A DNA stretch of 64,000 bases from Paraphaeosphaeria minitans (lineage: Eukaryota; Ascomycota; Dothideomycetes; Pleosporales; Didymosphaeriaceae). The notes beneath the pieces were generated by a model, which did no database searches, had not been told where the DNA came from, and saw nothing but the letters and a program-made list of their open reading frames with translations. The first letter of the stretch is position 1; every line of letters starts with the position of its first letter. Made by a program: the position numbers and the translations under genes. Below are positions 46,510-59,311 of the stretch, piece after piece. The DNA lies in the NCBI GenBank assembly GCA_015832175.1, contig WJXW01000014.1, forward strand, positions 558,001-622,000, written 5' to 3'.

Positions 46510-47691
46510 GGATTTCTAGTAGGTGCTTTAGTATGGTTGAATGTAAACAATCAAGGTTGGCGGGCCATGGTTGAACGTAAACAGCCGTCGTCGACGAGAA
46601 AGGCAGGCGCGCTTCACTAACGCTCCCTCAACACCAGCGCGCCTCAATTATACGGGTATACTTGTTGTTTGACGATGACCATTGCACGATACTGAGTCTA
46701 TCCATTAGATGGCCAGTCGGTTGCCTACGTAATGATACCCGAACATTAGGGTATCCTGCCCGAGTCAGTAGTGGGTTCAATTCCCCGGCCGGTCGGGAGC
46801 CCTTTGTTCAAAACTTTGCTTTCTTCGCGAGTACTGAGCACAAATGGGCTTTGAGTCTCCTGCTTGACTCATTGGGTTCTCGCATCCGCAAGGCAGTCGG
46901 GAGCTCATGCTTGGTCCGTCAGTACAACACCATTTTTTTCATTATTTTTTTCTGTAGTTCTTCGCGGAATTTATTCTAAGGAAAACCTAGAGCTAATGGG
47001 CCGGCCTTGTGGATGCTTACATTGCGCTCTTTCTATTCCACCACATGATACAGCTTCTTCACGATATCCCTTCTTAAGCTCATATACATCCCACACTCTG
47101 AAACCTGTGTCAACCGATGGACGAGTGGTAATTTTGAAGAACGGGGAATCTTCTGGCTGAAAAGCTCGGTCACACCGGCATTGTCTTCGATCTTGGCCCC
47201 ATGAACACATCAAGTCGCTTCTAAATAACTTCCCCCGGTAACACAGCAGCAGATAGTGATCTATCAAGGCTCACCCAGGAATCGTTGTTCGTTCGGTTGT
47301 TCTTCTCGCTAGTAGTGAGCAGCAGCTCTCAGTTGATCACGCCAACGCCTATGGCTATCGCGACTTGGAGGTTGAACGAATGGTCTCTGAGATGGTTTAG
47401 AGTATCTATGCGTATCTCATATATGCAAGAATCTCAGAAGCGCTCCAAAGTAGTAGGTAGTTGCACTTGAATAGAGCAGCTACCCTATCAATTGGATGTG
47501 GTGTATCTACGGGCAACCCGATCAGTGCTTCATTTGCTTTCACCTTACCGGCCGGGATAACGAAGACCCGCATTGGCTCGCTTATGCCGTTCAAATTCTC
47601 TAGATGCTTGGCACGTCGCGTTTGAAGGTTTTGGAAGTTGCGTGAGCGACACGACCGCTCGTTGTCGCATCAACCTCTACCTGCGTCCACC
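46510..47691. other. Gap with a 7-bp perfect hairpin, no supported gene
   Basis: GATACCC (46734-46740) and GGGTATC (46749-46755) form a perfect stem with an 8-base loop, and GGGTTCAATTCC follows at about 46774. Together these look tRNA-like but do not fold into a cloverleaf. I see no protein-coding gene. Confidence 0.4.
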
Positions 47692-48729
47692 ATGCCGCTC
47701 ACACCCGCCATGCCCCCCCGCCTCTGATGCCGATCCGAAGGGTCCGCCACTACACTCTCTGAAGCCATCTACCGCGAGCGAGTTGCAAAAATGGGCCGCG
47801 GAGCATATTGACCTGCAGACGATTTGCGGCGGGGTGAACACGCAGCTAGAGATGCAATTCCGGAGGGAAGAGAAGTAAGCAACGGAAGATGCAGCTAGCT
47901 CGAAGTGTACTGATTATTCACAGCCGGTGGCTCTACGTTTCATCTCAATACGATGAGGTTTCATTCGTCATCCAGTATCGAGGCCACACCAGGAAGACCC
48001 TTGCTCCTTTAGCAACGCAGACATCCAATGTAATGAAGAAAAAAGTGCAGAAACACCGCGAGGTTAGTAACGATTCCTCAGCTCACCAATCAAGCCAACC
48101 ACTGGGAGTAAGGTGGACATGTCTTCCCCTTCTCGTCTAACCAAAACACACCACCTTGCCTTAACTCACGCTAACTTTATCCCGCAGACCGGCACTCACT
48201 GTGAAACAATGCACGTGAGCTTCGACGAGCTCTGTCCTGGCCTCGACATCCCGCCTTACGTCCTTGATGAGATTATCGTCCTCTGGTACGAGCTCCGCAT
48301 CGCGATGTCGCACGAGAAGCGCAAGATCATCAAGAAGGCTGTCTCGACCCCCAAGGATGCGCCGCTTTCCAACGATTACACGGGCACGATGACCGGTCTG
48401 ATGTCGCTCATCCACCCACACGACGCCTCGTACGCACTCGACGACGCCCTCCTCAAGTGTCTCACCACAGCCCACCTTCGTAAGAGATTGATTGAAATGC
48501 GCTACAACATGAGCGCGTGGGTTGAGGCCATGAACAAGGTATGCGCCCGGAACCGCGTGGGTGAGAAAAACATCCTGCTCCGCAAGATGTTCCTCAGCTC
48601 TGCCATCTTTTCCACGAAAAGCTCGACGGGAATGCTACCGAGAGGGCGTCGTTCCTGCAGCAGATGTTTTTGCATCCCGACTTCATGGAGGAGTTCTGGC
48701 TGGGCTTGAGGTGGCGTCATCGACATTGA
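47692..48729 (+). CDS. Hypothetical four-exon gene with an apparent frameshift in a C7 run
   Basis: Four exons join in phase: 47692-47874, 47924-48062, 48188-48538 and 48598-48729 (GTAAGC, GTTAGT and GTATGC donors). Downstream of residue 10 or so the protein reads SELQKWAAEHIDLQTICGGV, RWLYVSSQYDEVSFVIQYRG, MHVSFDELCPGLDIPPYVLD, LSNDYTGTMTGLMSLIHPHD, ending MEEFWLGLRWRHRH, about 265 aa. The only suitable start, CCACCATGCCGCTC at 47692, is one frame off: it meets a stop just after CCATGCCCCCCC at about 47712-47724. One base fewer in the C run would join start and body. This is a sequencing/assembly error, a recent mutation, or a missed upstream exon. I recognise no family. Codon use and splice sites are good. 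Confidence 0.6.
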
Positions 48730-49904
48730 GATGCCTCCTTCCTTAGTGACTGATTGAGTGTCTCGGTGGGTTATAGTCGCGATGGTGGCGCATTGGCTTT
48801 TCTCAATCGATATGGTAATTGGCGTCATGGGTTGTGATTATATACCCCGGTATGCGCTTTGAATCTTGTCTAGGCGTTGTAGACACAGCTAAGTGCTGTC
48901 TTGCTTTGACAGTCTCGCGAGGTGTCTCGCTCTGATATGTTCTAAAAGACCTTCATGTTCACTTTGTCGTCTCATTTTTGCGTGCAATTCCAGGATGTTC
49001 TTGTGTTTCCAAGACAGGCTATCAATGTCGCGGTTAATGTGACTTCCACTCAAAAGGAAAAACAAATTCTGCAGTCGCTTTTGGGAAGAAATTGATCTTG
49101 TTAAAGATAGAGATGATTGATCTTGTTAAATAACAGACATATCATGACGCTCGCCCTCACGACTATCTCTGTATTTCAGCACATCATCGATAGGAACAAC
49201 TATTGATAACACTGCAGCCATGCCCGCGAATGCATTAGCAATATTCACAGTTCCCATATCCAACTTCACAAACCGCAATTAAAATCACCACAAGAACTCA
49301 TGCCATCCACACCTACCCTTGACGCACAGGCTAAACCCACAAAAGTCCAACGCAAACATACCAGCCCCAACCGGTCACCTCCAACCAACATGACATCCAG
49401 AAGTCGCTGTGAGACCTGAGTCACGCCCAGGATATAGCTTATCCTCCAGCAATGCTAACTCGGTAACAATTTCCATGTGCTGTCTGCCTATCCCGTGTTC
49501 TTACTCTAGCCGCCTGGAAATCCAGCTTTCACATTGGGCCGGACCGCAATTTAACGTGAATGAGCAGTACCCTCTCGGCCTTGCATCACTGCCCATAGTC
49601 TCCTGGTTCAAAAGCATCTCCGCAGCTTCACTCATCGCGGCATTTCTCATGCCGATCATGTTGACTGCAATACCTAGCCCGGACGAAAAGGTTTTGGGAA
49701 AGCAGCAAATGTAGTGATTCGTTCACATCGTCTAGCGCTAAAAATTGCCTCAGCCTTCCCTCTGCGGCTAGACTCTATCGGTTGTGTGTATACAGAGTTA
49801 GCATTACTTTATGACTTTTCGATTAGTAGCCAGTGTCTGTAGGGCAGGTCACAAAGTCACATTCAAAGCTTTAGACATGCAGAGCATGACTTTTCTCCAT
49901 TCAG
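48730..49904. other. Gene-poor AT-richer gap (1.2 kb)
   Basis: No supported gene. A near-duplicate ATTGATCTTGTTAAAGATAG / ATTGATCTTGTTAAATAACA occurs at about 49091-49135. Confidence 0.45.
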
Positions 49905-52803
49905 TTAGAGATTCACCCCTCTAACAAGCACCCACAACACCACGGGCACAACGACGTTGTCATTCCCACCCGTCAGCACCGCCTCTTCCAGACTCGCACC
50001 CGCGGCGCAAACACTTGCTTTCCCCACCATCTTGACCCCCTCCAGCGCCCACTCTAGCACCCCCCCTTCAGGTGCACCGTCTCGCCATCCAACAAGGAGC
50101 CATATTTTGCCTGCGACAAGCCCAATCGTGACAGCCACCGCGAATGCCAGGCTCCCCTCGAGCGACTTGCCGCCTCCCCAAGGCCATTTCCTGCGTCCGT
50201 AGCGCCGCCCGATGAGCGATGCAGCCGCATCTCCCATCCCAACGCACACGACGCCCGCAACCATGCTGATGTCCCTCTTTTCGATGTCCCAGCCTACCCA
50301 GGGCTCTTCGCCCTTCCTATCCACGCCCGCAAGACTTAGCCACAGCGGGATCGCACTCCCGATCAGGAGGAAGATGTGACTAACCACTACGGGGCCCCTG
50401 AGATCCCTGCCGTCCACGTACGGCGTGAGGAACGTTGCGATGGGCCCGCTCAGCGGCGGCAATTGACTCGCGCGGATGAGGTCGAGGAGCAGGAAGATGG
50501 CGAGGACGAGGGCGAGCGCGAGCGCGACGAAGCAGGGGTCTATGAAGATGGTGGGGAGCAGCATGGCGACCATCATGCCGTGGAAGACTTTGCGGCGGGT
50601 GTCGACTTCGACGACGGAGGAGAGGCGGAAGACTACCACAAGGCCTACCAGGATGATGCTGACGCAGTAGGCGCAGAGGAGGAGGCGGACGTTGGCGGGT
50701 CCGAGGATGGTTTGGCGGAAGGTCTCGGCGAGGGGGAGACGGTGGGCCCATTGGGCGTCGTCTGCGTCGAAGAGCGGAGGGAGCGCGATCCACCAGCCCA
50801 GATCCCAGTCGAAGACTTCGAAGCGGAGGCGTTGGATGTTACCGAAAAGGTAGCCGAGTGCCCAGCCAAAGGGTTCGTGGTCGTAGAGAGCGTGTTTGCC
50901 AATGATTAAGCGGATTGGACCGAGGATGAGGGCGGCTACAGCAAAGTAGAAGTATGCAGCATAGATCCACTTCCGGTAGAGTGCTTGCGTGGGAGTAAGT
51001 GCAAGGAAATGTTGCGCTATAGACTTCGTGCGTCGGCGCTGTCGAAATCCATTTGGTAATATGGGAAGTTGCACAGGAAGACTGGGAACCGTGTTACGCC
51101 TTCGTGAAGTTGCTGCAGGCGGTGGCGGACTTTTCTGCCTATCCAGATGTTTGTATTCTGTCTTGTTAGGCTCGATTGCTGACCGAGATTCGTTACCGTT
51201 TGGCGTTCTATTGTTGTTCCTAAGAGCATTCAATATGTCTAGCTTCAAGCTCTTGGTCTTGGTCAGAGGATTCTGTAACAAAGGCTCGTCCTCATCAGCA
51301 TCGCTGTCAGACGCTGCTCGAGTAGCACTGCGTGTACGAAGGCTCTTGTTGAGCACTTGCAAAAATGACTGTTGCGCTTGGATGACCCGACTCACGCGTC
51401 GAAACCTCCACCGTGGGATACGTGCCAGTGCCACTCCCCATTTGAGGACTTTGCCGCAAAGCACAAAGAGAGTGAGACCTCCAATCCAAATCAAAGTTCT
51501 CAGTATACCGGCTTGGGGAGAGTCCGTAAAAAGTAGGAGATCAATCAATCCGATAGAGAGAAGGTGCAGTTCTGCAGGAAGTAAACTGGTCGTTGTGAGG
51601 TAGTGTAATGGCGGCAAAAGTGCCTGGTGAAGTGGGAACAGGCACACCAGCAACTCTGGATGCAACCCCTGGTCAGGTGGAGATAGCTTGAGTTTATAAG
51701 GTAATGGTGACAGGAGTTTGGAAGGGAACTCGGTAATTTCAGGGGCGATTAGAGGTAGTATCGATATGAGCCAGTGGACACTCGAATAGCCCGCCGGCGA
51801 GGTTCCGTAAGGTACTAATTGGGGCGGTAATGCTGCCAAAGCGAGAAGAATGTTGGGTAGTAACGCCCTTGGCAATGCCGAAAATAAAGATATAGAAATC
51901 AAAACTGGTAACACAGCGGGGTATAATATGGGAGCAGGATCGAAAGCGGCTGGTATGCGGATGCGCTGTCTGAATCGGAGGTTCGAAGGCGGCTGTTTCC
52001 GCCACGAGTAGAACAGGAGTCGGAGTGGATAGATGGCTAGGACGCTGGCCATGACAACGACATGAGTGGATAGATATACTGAGAGGTTCTTAGCACGTAT
52101 CTCAGTGGCTTCGTAAACGCAAGCACATACGTCTGTGCCATTGCAACAGCTTCTCCCAGCACTTGCATCCGCCAACAGCCAGTATGCCGATGACCCCAAG
52201 CAATGCAGTCTCGGTTGTCCTCCTGAAAACCTCGTTGCGGCGTCTTTTCAAGTATTTCTGGCGCGTTGCTTTCGCTTCATCATCGGTTGGCGAAGGCTCT
52301 CCTGTCCGCGACCCCTCTTTCCTTGGCTGAAAGTATCGCATGGAGAGCTTGAGTCCTTCCTCGTCCACCTGGGATGGTGTCAACGAGGGCGTTGCATCGC
52401 CCTCCAGCCCTGATCCGCGCGCATCGCGTAGTCCTTTGTGCGGCCTGAGAGGCGGTGCTGGCAATGCCTTGACGAAGCCGTAGCCCTCATCGTCGGCCTC
52501 CGTGCCGCTCTCGCTTGGGGACTGTGATACCCTTCTCCGCTTCTTCTCATCCTCTTCTGACGGTGTGCCTTGTGACGTGGGCCTGGTTGTACGCGAGAGG
52601 TCGTTGTTCGACGATTGGGAAGATGGCTGAGAGGTGCGCAGCTCGTGCTGGTGGCGGTGGTACGGGTGGGGTGAGCGGCGGAAGAGCTCGAGAGCCTCTG
52701 TATCTGAGGTTGTGGGCGCCTCCAATTGCGACTCGGGCGGTTCAAGCTGCGCATCTGGCGTCTCGGAAGCTTGCGCCATGCTGGGTTGGTTAGGTGGGCA
52801 CAT
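49905..52803 (-). CDS. SEC59: Dolichol kinase with long disordered N-terminus
   Basis: CTP-dependent phosphorylation of dolichol in the ER membrane, the last step in making the lipid carrier for N-glycosylation and GPI anchors. Two exons (52803-52131, 52078-49905; C|TA codon across a 52-nt intron) give 948 aa. The first 190 residues are Ser/Pro/Glu-rich and cytosolic; an alternative ATG is at 52779. About 13-15 membrane spans follow, broken by a charged loop (about 330-430). The conserved kinase end is present: DTRRKVFHGMMVAMLLPTIF, VCVGMGDAAASLIGRRYGRR and GGGKSLEGSLAFA, the CTP-binding motifs of the family. The protein is longer than yeast Sec59 (519 aa), as in other filamentous fungi. Upstream spacing to the aminopeptidase stop is 406 bases, same strand. 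Confidence 0.9.
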
Positions 52804-53209
52804 TGGCGGGGAATATGCGCCTGAGCTTCACGAGAGTAGACGTTTGTGAAAACGAATGGCGCAACTATGGAGGCGCATTCTAGCCGGGCTGCCACATATT
52901 TGGATCAGGAGGGAGAGTGTGAGAGCATGCGTGGTGCGTGCAGTACAGGAATTCTCACATGTTCGGGCACACGCGGACCTTTGAGTAGCTGACGTTGCTT
53001 GTTGAACCGCTTGCAGGGTTGCACCTGCAATGTCGCCAAGACACGACCACCACAACAGGACATATATGAGCAAGTGGGCGACGCAGGCGAAGATGAAAAT
53101 TCAGGTGATTACAAGAATGTATGCATATCTATTGTACACGCATCTATCGAGATGTCTCATGCTGCTCATCACGAATATCGCCCGAGCTGCTCCCTGCTCT
53201 AGATACCTT
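52804..53209. promoter_or_regulatory. SEC59 upstream / aminopeptidase 3' region
   Basis: A 406-bp gap between two genes on the same strand. I see no further gene. Confidence 0.45.
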
Positions 53210-56200
53210 TTACAAGTACTTGTTCTCCTTCAACCAGGCCTTCACATCATCAGAATCGCGCTCAATCCAAGCTGCCTTCGCGCTAATGGCGTCAATGCTC
53301 TGGGCAAGTGCCTTGTCAAAGCCCTTGGTACTCTTGTCCGCAAAGAAGGTCTCGATCTCCTTAATGTGCTCCTTACTCGTGAAGCTAGACGTCGCGATAG
53401 ACACAACAGAGCTAAGCATGCTCAAGCTGGGCGGTAGCCTCTTCTCGAGCTCCTTCCAGTTGTCCTTGGTCCATTGCCAAAGAGCCTTGATGCCCTCTGG
53501 GTGCGTACGCAGAGAAGAGAGTGGTAGGTAGATGTCCTGCGCCTTGACATCGTCACTCAGAGACAAGTCCAAGGTGCGCTGGATGAGCTCAGGAGTCTTG
53601 GCGCGACCTAAGGCCCGCATAGCCGTGTTACGCTCATCGCTCGTCTTGGCATTGATGGCCTCGTTCTTAACGACATCATATTCTGCCACACCGCCATTGC
53701 TCAAGACAATGGCGTATACACTGCCGCGAAGGTTGGGGTGGATGGCGGATCGGTCGCCGTTCTTAAACTTCTCAAACATGTCGAACGAGGCTTTGACAAT
53801 GGTTTCGTCCTTCGCAACACCAGCAGTACCGAACATGGTTGCCTTGAACTGCTGCTCAAGATGTCCGTCCTTCTCGGTGAAGGTCCATCCCAGTTCGTGG
53901 GCCTTGTCTTGGGTCAACTTGAGCTGGAAGGTCTTAAGAGCATCCTTGACAGCTTGGTCTTCAAACTGCCAGGCAGAGCGGAGTACGCTGATACGGCTGC
54001 TGATCTCCTGCCACACAACAAACTCCGTCTCGCTCTTGAAGCTGTCGAGGAGCGAAAGGATGCCGGACGTCTTCTGGTAGCCCGAGGTAGCCAGCGCACC
54101 AGCGTCGGCAATCATACCGGCACGGTCTTCCACGGTGAGGAGCCCCTCCTTGGCAGCGAGACCTAGCTTTCGAAGACGCTCAGGGCTGTACGAGGTGCGG
54201 TAGATGCCAGTGTGGTCGGCATTGAACTTGAAGAAGTCGAGATCCTTCACCTTGAAATCAGCTTCGCGGGTGGTCAGAGCCAGTTCTTGGTCGACACCAT
54301 CCTTGGTGCGTAGACCGAGGAAAATGGGGTATAAGGTCTCGTCTTCCTCCGGCTTGACATCCGCTGTGCGCAGGAAACGGTTCTGCTTGAGATGAATAGA
54401 GTCTGAGCCTTCGGTAACGGTAACGACGGGGAAGCCGACATGCTTGGTCCAGATGTCCATGACTTTCTCAACATCTTTGCCGCTAGCGTCGCTCAAGGCC
54501 GCCCAAAGATCACCAGTCTGGGTGTTGCCGTAGGCGTGCTTCTTTAGGTACCTCCGGATTCCTTCCATGAAGACGTCCTCGCCAAGGTATTTTGAGATCA
54601 TGCGGATGACGCAAGATCCCTTGGAATACGAGATGGCATCGAAGATCTGATTGATCTCATCTGCACGCTTGACCGGGACTTCGATTGGATGGCTGCTGCG
54701 AAGCGAGTCTAACGAGAGGGCTGACGCGAGATTGTCGGTAACGTACCCCTCCCAAACTTTCCAGTCGGGATAGAAGACGTTGCACGAGTACCAAGACATC
54801 CATGTCGCGAAACCCTCGTTCAGCCACAAGCCGTCCCAGAAGTCCATGGTGACAAGATTGCCGAACCATTGATGTGCAAGTTCATGCTGCACAGTTTCGG
54901 CCACGCGCTGCTTCAGACTAGCACCGCTGTTCTTCTCGTCGATGAGCACGTCGACAACACGGTATGTGATCAGACCCCAGTTCTCCATGGCACCCGCACT
55001 GAAATCAGGAATAGCAACCATGTCCATCTTAGGCAGAGGGAATGGGCTGTTGAAGGTCTTCTCGTAGAAAGCGAGCGTCTTGGCCGCGAGGTCGAGCGAG
55101 AAGCGGCCGTGCTCAATTTCTCGGTCTTTCGGCGCATAAACGCGGACCGGCACGCGGAAGTCGTTCGTCTCGATGTAGTTGAGCTCTCCGACAATGAATG
55201 CGAGGAGGTATGTAGACATGAGTGGTGTCGGGTTGAAAGTGACTGCCTTGCGCTTCTCGCCCTTGACGACAAGGGACTCCACCTTCTTTTCTGAAGCAAC
55301 ATCCATGTTGCTCAAGCAGGTCATCTTGTCTTCGGCGATGAGCGTTACGGTGAAGGTAGACTTCAGCGCCGGCTCGTCGAAGCAGGGGAACGCGCGGCGG
55401 GCATCGGTAGGCTCCATCTGCGTGGTCGCTAACCACGTCTTCGAGCCATCCTCAGCCTTGAACGACGAACGGTAGAAGCCTGCCATGTTGTCGTTCAGTG
55501 TGCCCGTGAATGTCAGGGTGAGGGAGGCCTTCGACCCGCTCGATATGGTATCCTTGAAAGAGACCTTGGTGGTCTGGCCCTCTTCATCGTGGGTCAGCTC
55601 CGGAGAGCTCGAGACGACCTGGTCACCGGACGTGACCTTCGCGGAGTGTATCTTGAGGTCGATGGTGTTCAGTGTGATATCCGTGGAGTTTTTGACCACG
55701 TCAAGACTGTAGAGGGGTCAGCAAGCATCTACAACACAAGCTGTAGAGTGGGCGGAATACCCCCCAAGCCAGACCAGATTGTATGACATATAGGCGGATT
55801 GTTGCGTTTGACCTGCTTGCACTTGGTGCTGCACTGCCTACCGTCCTCTGAATCATGCATGCTGGGCCAACTTGAGGGGTGTGTTCAACCTGCCCACAAT
55901 CGGGAGGCGGGCAATTGCGTACTCAATGGTCACGAAGCCCTCGTAGGTGGCCTTCTCGAAGTCGGGCTCGAGGGTCAGGTCGTAGTGGAGGGGTTTCACG
56001 TTGGTGGGCAGCACCTCGCGCGCCTGATTGACGGCCATGGCGGAGCCCTCGTTCTCTGCGCCGAATTGTCTGCACATGTTGCGGCGGTGGGAGCAATGTC
56101 GGACTTGAAGAGGGAGAGTGGTGGTAGGTTGGCGAGGGGCGAGTGTCCGACGGAGGGTTGACTCTGCTGCAAAATGGCGTGGTGAGGTCGACGTGGTGGG

Positions 56201-56392
56201 GCAGAATGAGGTGGAGTTCGCCGGGCGCGCGACGCTCAGGAAGGAACGACTTAGCGGAACGCGACCGCTGCTGCCAGCGGTGATGGAGCGTATTCGACTC
56301 GCCGCCGCGCCCGCACCAGCCGCAGACGCTGGCCGCCGCAGGGCATTCCGTGATGCTCTCTGCAGGGCGCCATACTGTCTGAGGAAGCCCAT
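53210..56392 (-). CDS. M1 zinc aminopeptidase with possible mitochondrial presequence
   Basis: A member of the puromycin-sensitive/Ape2-Aap1 family of metallo-aminopeptidases. Two exons (56392-55923, 55706-53210; GA|T codon, intron 216 nt) encode 988 aa. The catalytic core has the substrate-binding GAMEN motif (395-399), zinc ligands in HELAHQ (H431, H435) and E454 in NEGFATW, with E432 as catalytic base. The C-terminal ERAP1-like helical domain is complete and ends KAWLKENKYL. The first 100 or so residues (MGFLRQYGALQRASRNALRR onward) are Arg/Ser/Ala-rich with no acidic residue near the start, like a mitochondrial targeting signal. In-frame ATGs at MCRQFG and MAVNQAREVL would give a cytosolic form that begins where most family members do. 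Dual targeting is inferred. Confidence 0.93.
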
Positions 56393-58649
56393 CTACGTCT
56401 AGATGGTATGCGGTGAAGCGCCAATGGCAATTCGTCGGTGAAGGAGGTTGCAGCTCTCCCGTCCGAGAAAGGCAGACGCGCCAAGCCGTCCCATGCATCG
56501 GCGCACGCCCCTCGGTTAAAACCTCTTCGCGTGCAGCGCGTCTTTCTTCTTCACATTCACAGCAAGGAGTTCAGTCCTCCCAGCCCTCCTCCCCATGGTC
56601 GCGCTGGAGTTCTGGCGCTCGTCGCCAGCTTTGCGAGACCGAACACACGCGGACGTTTGAGCCTCTCCGCGATTTCCATTCGTGGTGAGGTATAAAAGCT
56701 CCGCGACATTACCCACCCATGACCGTGATATTGCAAAATTCGTCCAATTTCCACTCCTGCCAGTGACTCAAACATGTCTGCACGCTACTACAGTGGCGAG
56801 GCCAGGTGACTGCTGCCATGGTGAAGGTTGAGCTAAAGCGGGTTTGACCGCTCAGCACAGTCGTACAAGAGAGGCGCCTCAATCCGCTGTTCGGGTGTAT
56901 CGCGATGCCATGTGGTCAACTTCGACATCTTGCTTACAGTAACCGATAGACCCACCATTTCACCGACATCTAGCGGGAGATTCGGTGATGATACTATTGA
57001 GTCAGCCTCCAGCCATACGGTGAATCTCATCTATGGTGTCTTTGTCATGGACCTGGTTTGCCTTGGCAGCGTTGTGCTGTAAACCCTCCATCATCATCAT
57101 CAGACGTAGTACTTCTGCATGGTTCGGGCTGAGACTTCGCTGACATTGAGTCAAGCTTATGACCAGACTGACGCAAGACACGCCCTTGAGATCAACGGAA
57201 GTGCGATACCCGGTGTTATTTGCCATCAGCCACAATCAGACCGAATATGATGTTTGTAAACGTGGGCAATCGCAGGACGCATCGTTTCACCTCGTCACCA
57301 TACGCTCAAACAGCAATCGAGAGCGTTCCCCCCTCAATGTGTCTTAGCGTCGAGACACAACATCTGGGATGATAACGAACATGCTCGACAATCGTTTGCA
57401 CCGCTATCACCATCTCACTTTCAAGTCCATGTGACACTAAACACAGCTCCCGCTGTACATTTCTCGCTCACATATAAAAGTAGGCTTGACACGTATTGCT
57501 AAGCATGGGTCACTTCGGATGGCCAACATGGCCGATAAGACACTGTGTAGGCTGCACGTGAGCATGCGGTTCCTGGTCTTGCACAGCGGTCATCTGCAGC
57601 GATGCTTCAACTGGCCACAAGTGACAGATTTGCGAAAAAGCGGTCACCGGTACCAGAGAGTCCCGATCAGCATGGAGGGTGGCCATGGCGTCTTAGTAGA
57701 GGCTACGATTTCGACGCTGAAGACACACGGCATAGATGAGACCAAGACAGCCCGATTGTGCATGCTGCTTAGCTCAACTCATCGCACCTAATACGAACAT
57801 TCTATAGGTAAATGTGCATGCAGTTTGGTATGCAATCCTTTGATCTTGGTCGTCTTTGCTTCAAAGGTTGTGGGACTAACACCTTACCATTCACGACGCA
57901 GCTTGTCTTCCATTGTCTATCCAAAATTAGATTGAGGGTGTATACTTGATTAAATGGATATTGTTACCTTGTCCATCCGCAGATCATGGCTGAGCAGGCG
58001 CATTTGAAATGTATCGCTGCTTTGCAACGAAAGCACTATTCCTGCAATCCAATCACATTGCTATTTACTTGACTGAATTCAGATATCGAAAGTCAATCCT
58101 CGAGTGCAGGGCTACCAACGATTTCCCAGCGCACTGTACCATAGAGACATTGTCGGTGGTACTTTACACTTCAAAGTGAATAAATAATAGTGCGACAAGG
58201 GCGCGCCTCTTACCTCGATCGGTTGTACGTAGATCAGTGTCTGGTCAGAAGTCCGAGTGCGCTGTGTCAACCAGGAGGACCAATGCAGTAATCACTCTTA
58301 TCGCCTGGTGCTGTACGGCGCATCTAATTCATTTGCACCCGGCTGGGATTCCAGGGACTTGCATTTGGAGAAGTGCGACCCCAAGGACGATGTCAGATGA
58401 CCGCACATCAACCTCCTTCACATCAAGAAGCCAAAGAGAAAGAGACAGCACTGACGATTACAAAGAATATTGTGTGGTGTCCTGCCGTTGTCGGTCGTTG
58501 GCGCGCAGGAGCAGAGAGCCCAGATCACTAGCGCCTCACGTGCATCAGCCACATCGGGCAAGCGCGGCTGGGCACAAAATAAGCGAAGCGCACCGCCAGA
58601 AAAGCCAACTCCACGATACTTCTGTTCAACGACAATACTAACCGCCACC
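56393..58649. other. Long gene-poor stretch (2.3 kb)
   Basis: Divergent upstream regions of the aminopeptidase and RPL36 lie at the ends. In the middle, short frames (for example one of 101 codons at 57486-57791) have no family resemblance and codon use unlike the neighbours. The segment from 57800 to 58200 is AT-rich. No RNA gene is recognised. Confidence 0.5.
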
Positions 58650-59311
58650 ATGCCCAAGGAAGTGAAGCAGAAGTCTGGTATGCAAAACGTCCTCTCGTAA
58701 CGACATGGCGCATCGCTAACCTAATTGCAGGCCTTATCGTTGGCCCCAACGCCGGCCACCGTACGTATTTTCTACGAGCGAAAATTACTCGACTGCGACC
58801 ACCGAACGTATACTGATAGTGACAACAGAGGTCACTCCTAGGACCCCGGCCACCCGGATCTCGCGGAGGAAGGGTTTCCTCTCCAAGAGGACCGCTTTCG
58901 TTAGGGAGATCACTCGTGAGGTTGCTGGGTACGTTACACCTCGCACACGTCGCCGCGAAATGGCAGGAAGACATGCACATGCGCAATGGGTCCTGCCAAT
59001 CCACCCGACAACCACCGCTGGAATATTTAAGACACCAGAACGTCGCTGACTTGCTTGTGTCCAGTCTTGCCCCGTACGAGAAGCGCGTCATCGAGTTGCT
59101 CCGAAATGCCAAGGACAAGCGCGCCCGCCGCCTCGCAAAGAAGAGGGTACGTCTCCCTCCGCTCCATTCAGCCCATCACCACCCGCCGCCGCAGCCGCAA
59201 TAAAATTCCTGCTAACACCCCCCACAGCTCGGTACCTTCGGCCGTGCCAAGAGGAAGGTCGAGGAGATGACCAACGTCATCCAGGAGTCCCGTCGTGCCG
59301 GCCACCACTGA
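58650..59311 (+). CDS. RPL36: 60S ribosomal protein eL36
   Basis: A component of the large ribosomal subunit. Five exons (58650-58677, 58731-58760, 58829-58928, 59065-59146, 59228-59311) give 107 aa with every phase closing, matching the family's 100-106. The N-terminus reads MPKEVKQKSGLIVGPNAGHQ. The conserved core TRISRRKGFLSKRTAFVREI, APYEKRVIELLRNAKDKRAR and LGTFGRAKRKVEEMTNVIQE leads to the typical end SRRAGHH. The start has a strong context (GCCACCATGCC), as expected of a highly expressed gene, and the upstream 30 bases are CAACGACAATACTAACC. Exons 1 and 2 are 28 and 30 nt. Intron 3 is 136 nt. The protein is basic throughout. Confidence 0.96.

Noticed and set aside
46071..46550. A - strand frame with a hydrophobic Leu-rich stretch
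   Set aside because: It overlaps the possible small + strand gene and has simple-sequence character. Neither is convincing, and the + strand start fits slightly better.
46680..46800. tRNA-like elements: a 7-bp hairpin (46734-46755) followed by GGGTTCAATTCC
   Set aside because: The anticodon-like loop is 8 bases, the T-stem has only three pairs and no acceptor stem closes. At most a decayed tRNA.
49409..49714. A 101-codon frame with a hydrophobic segment
   Set aside because: Its start is not in a good context and it has no recognisable similarity. It lies in an AT-richer gap.
57486..57791. A 101-codon frame on the + strand
   Set aside because: Codon use differs from neighbours, and I saw no splice partners or family motif.
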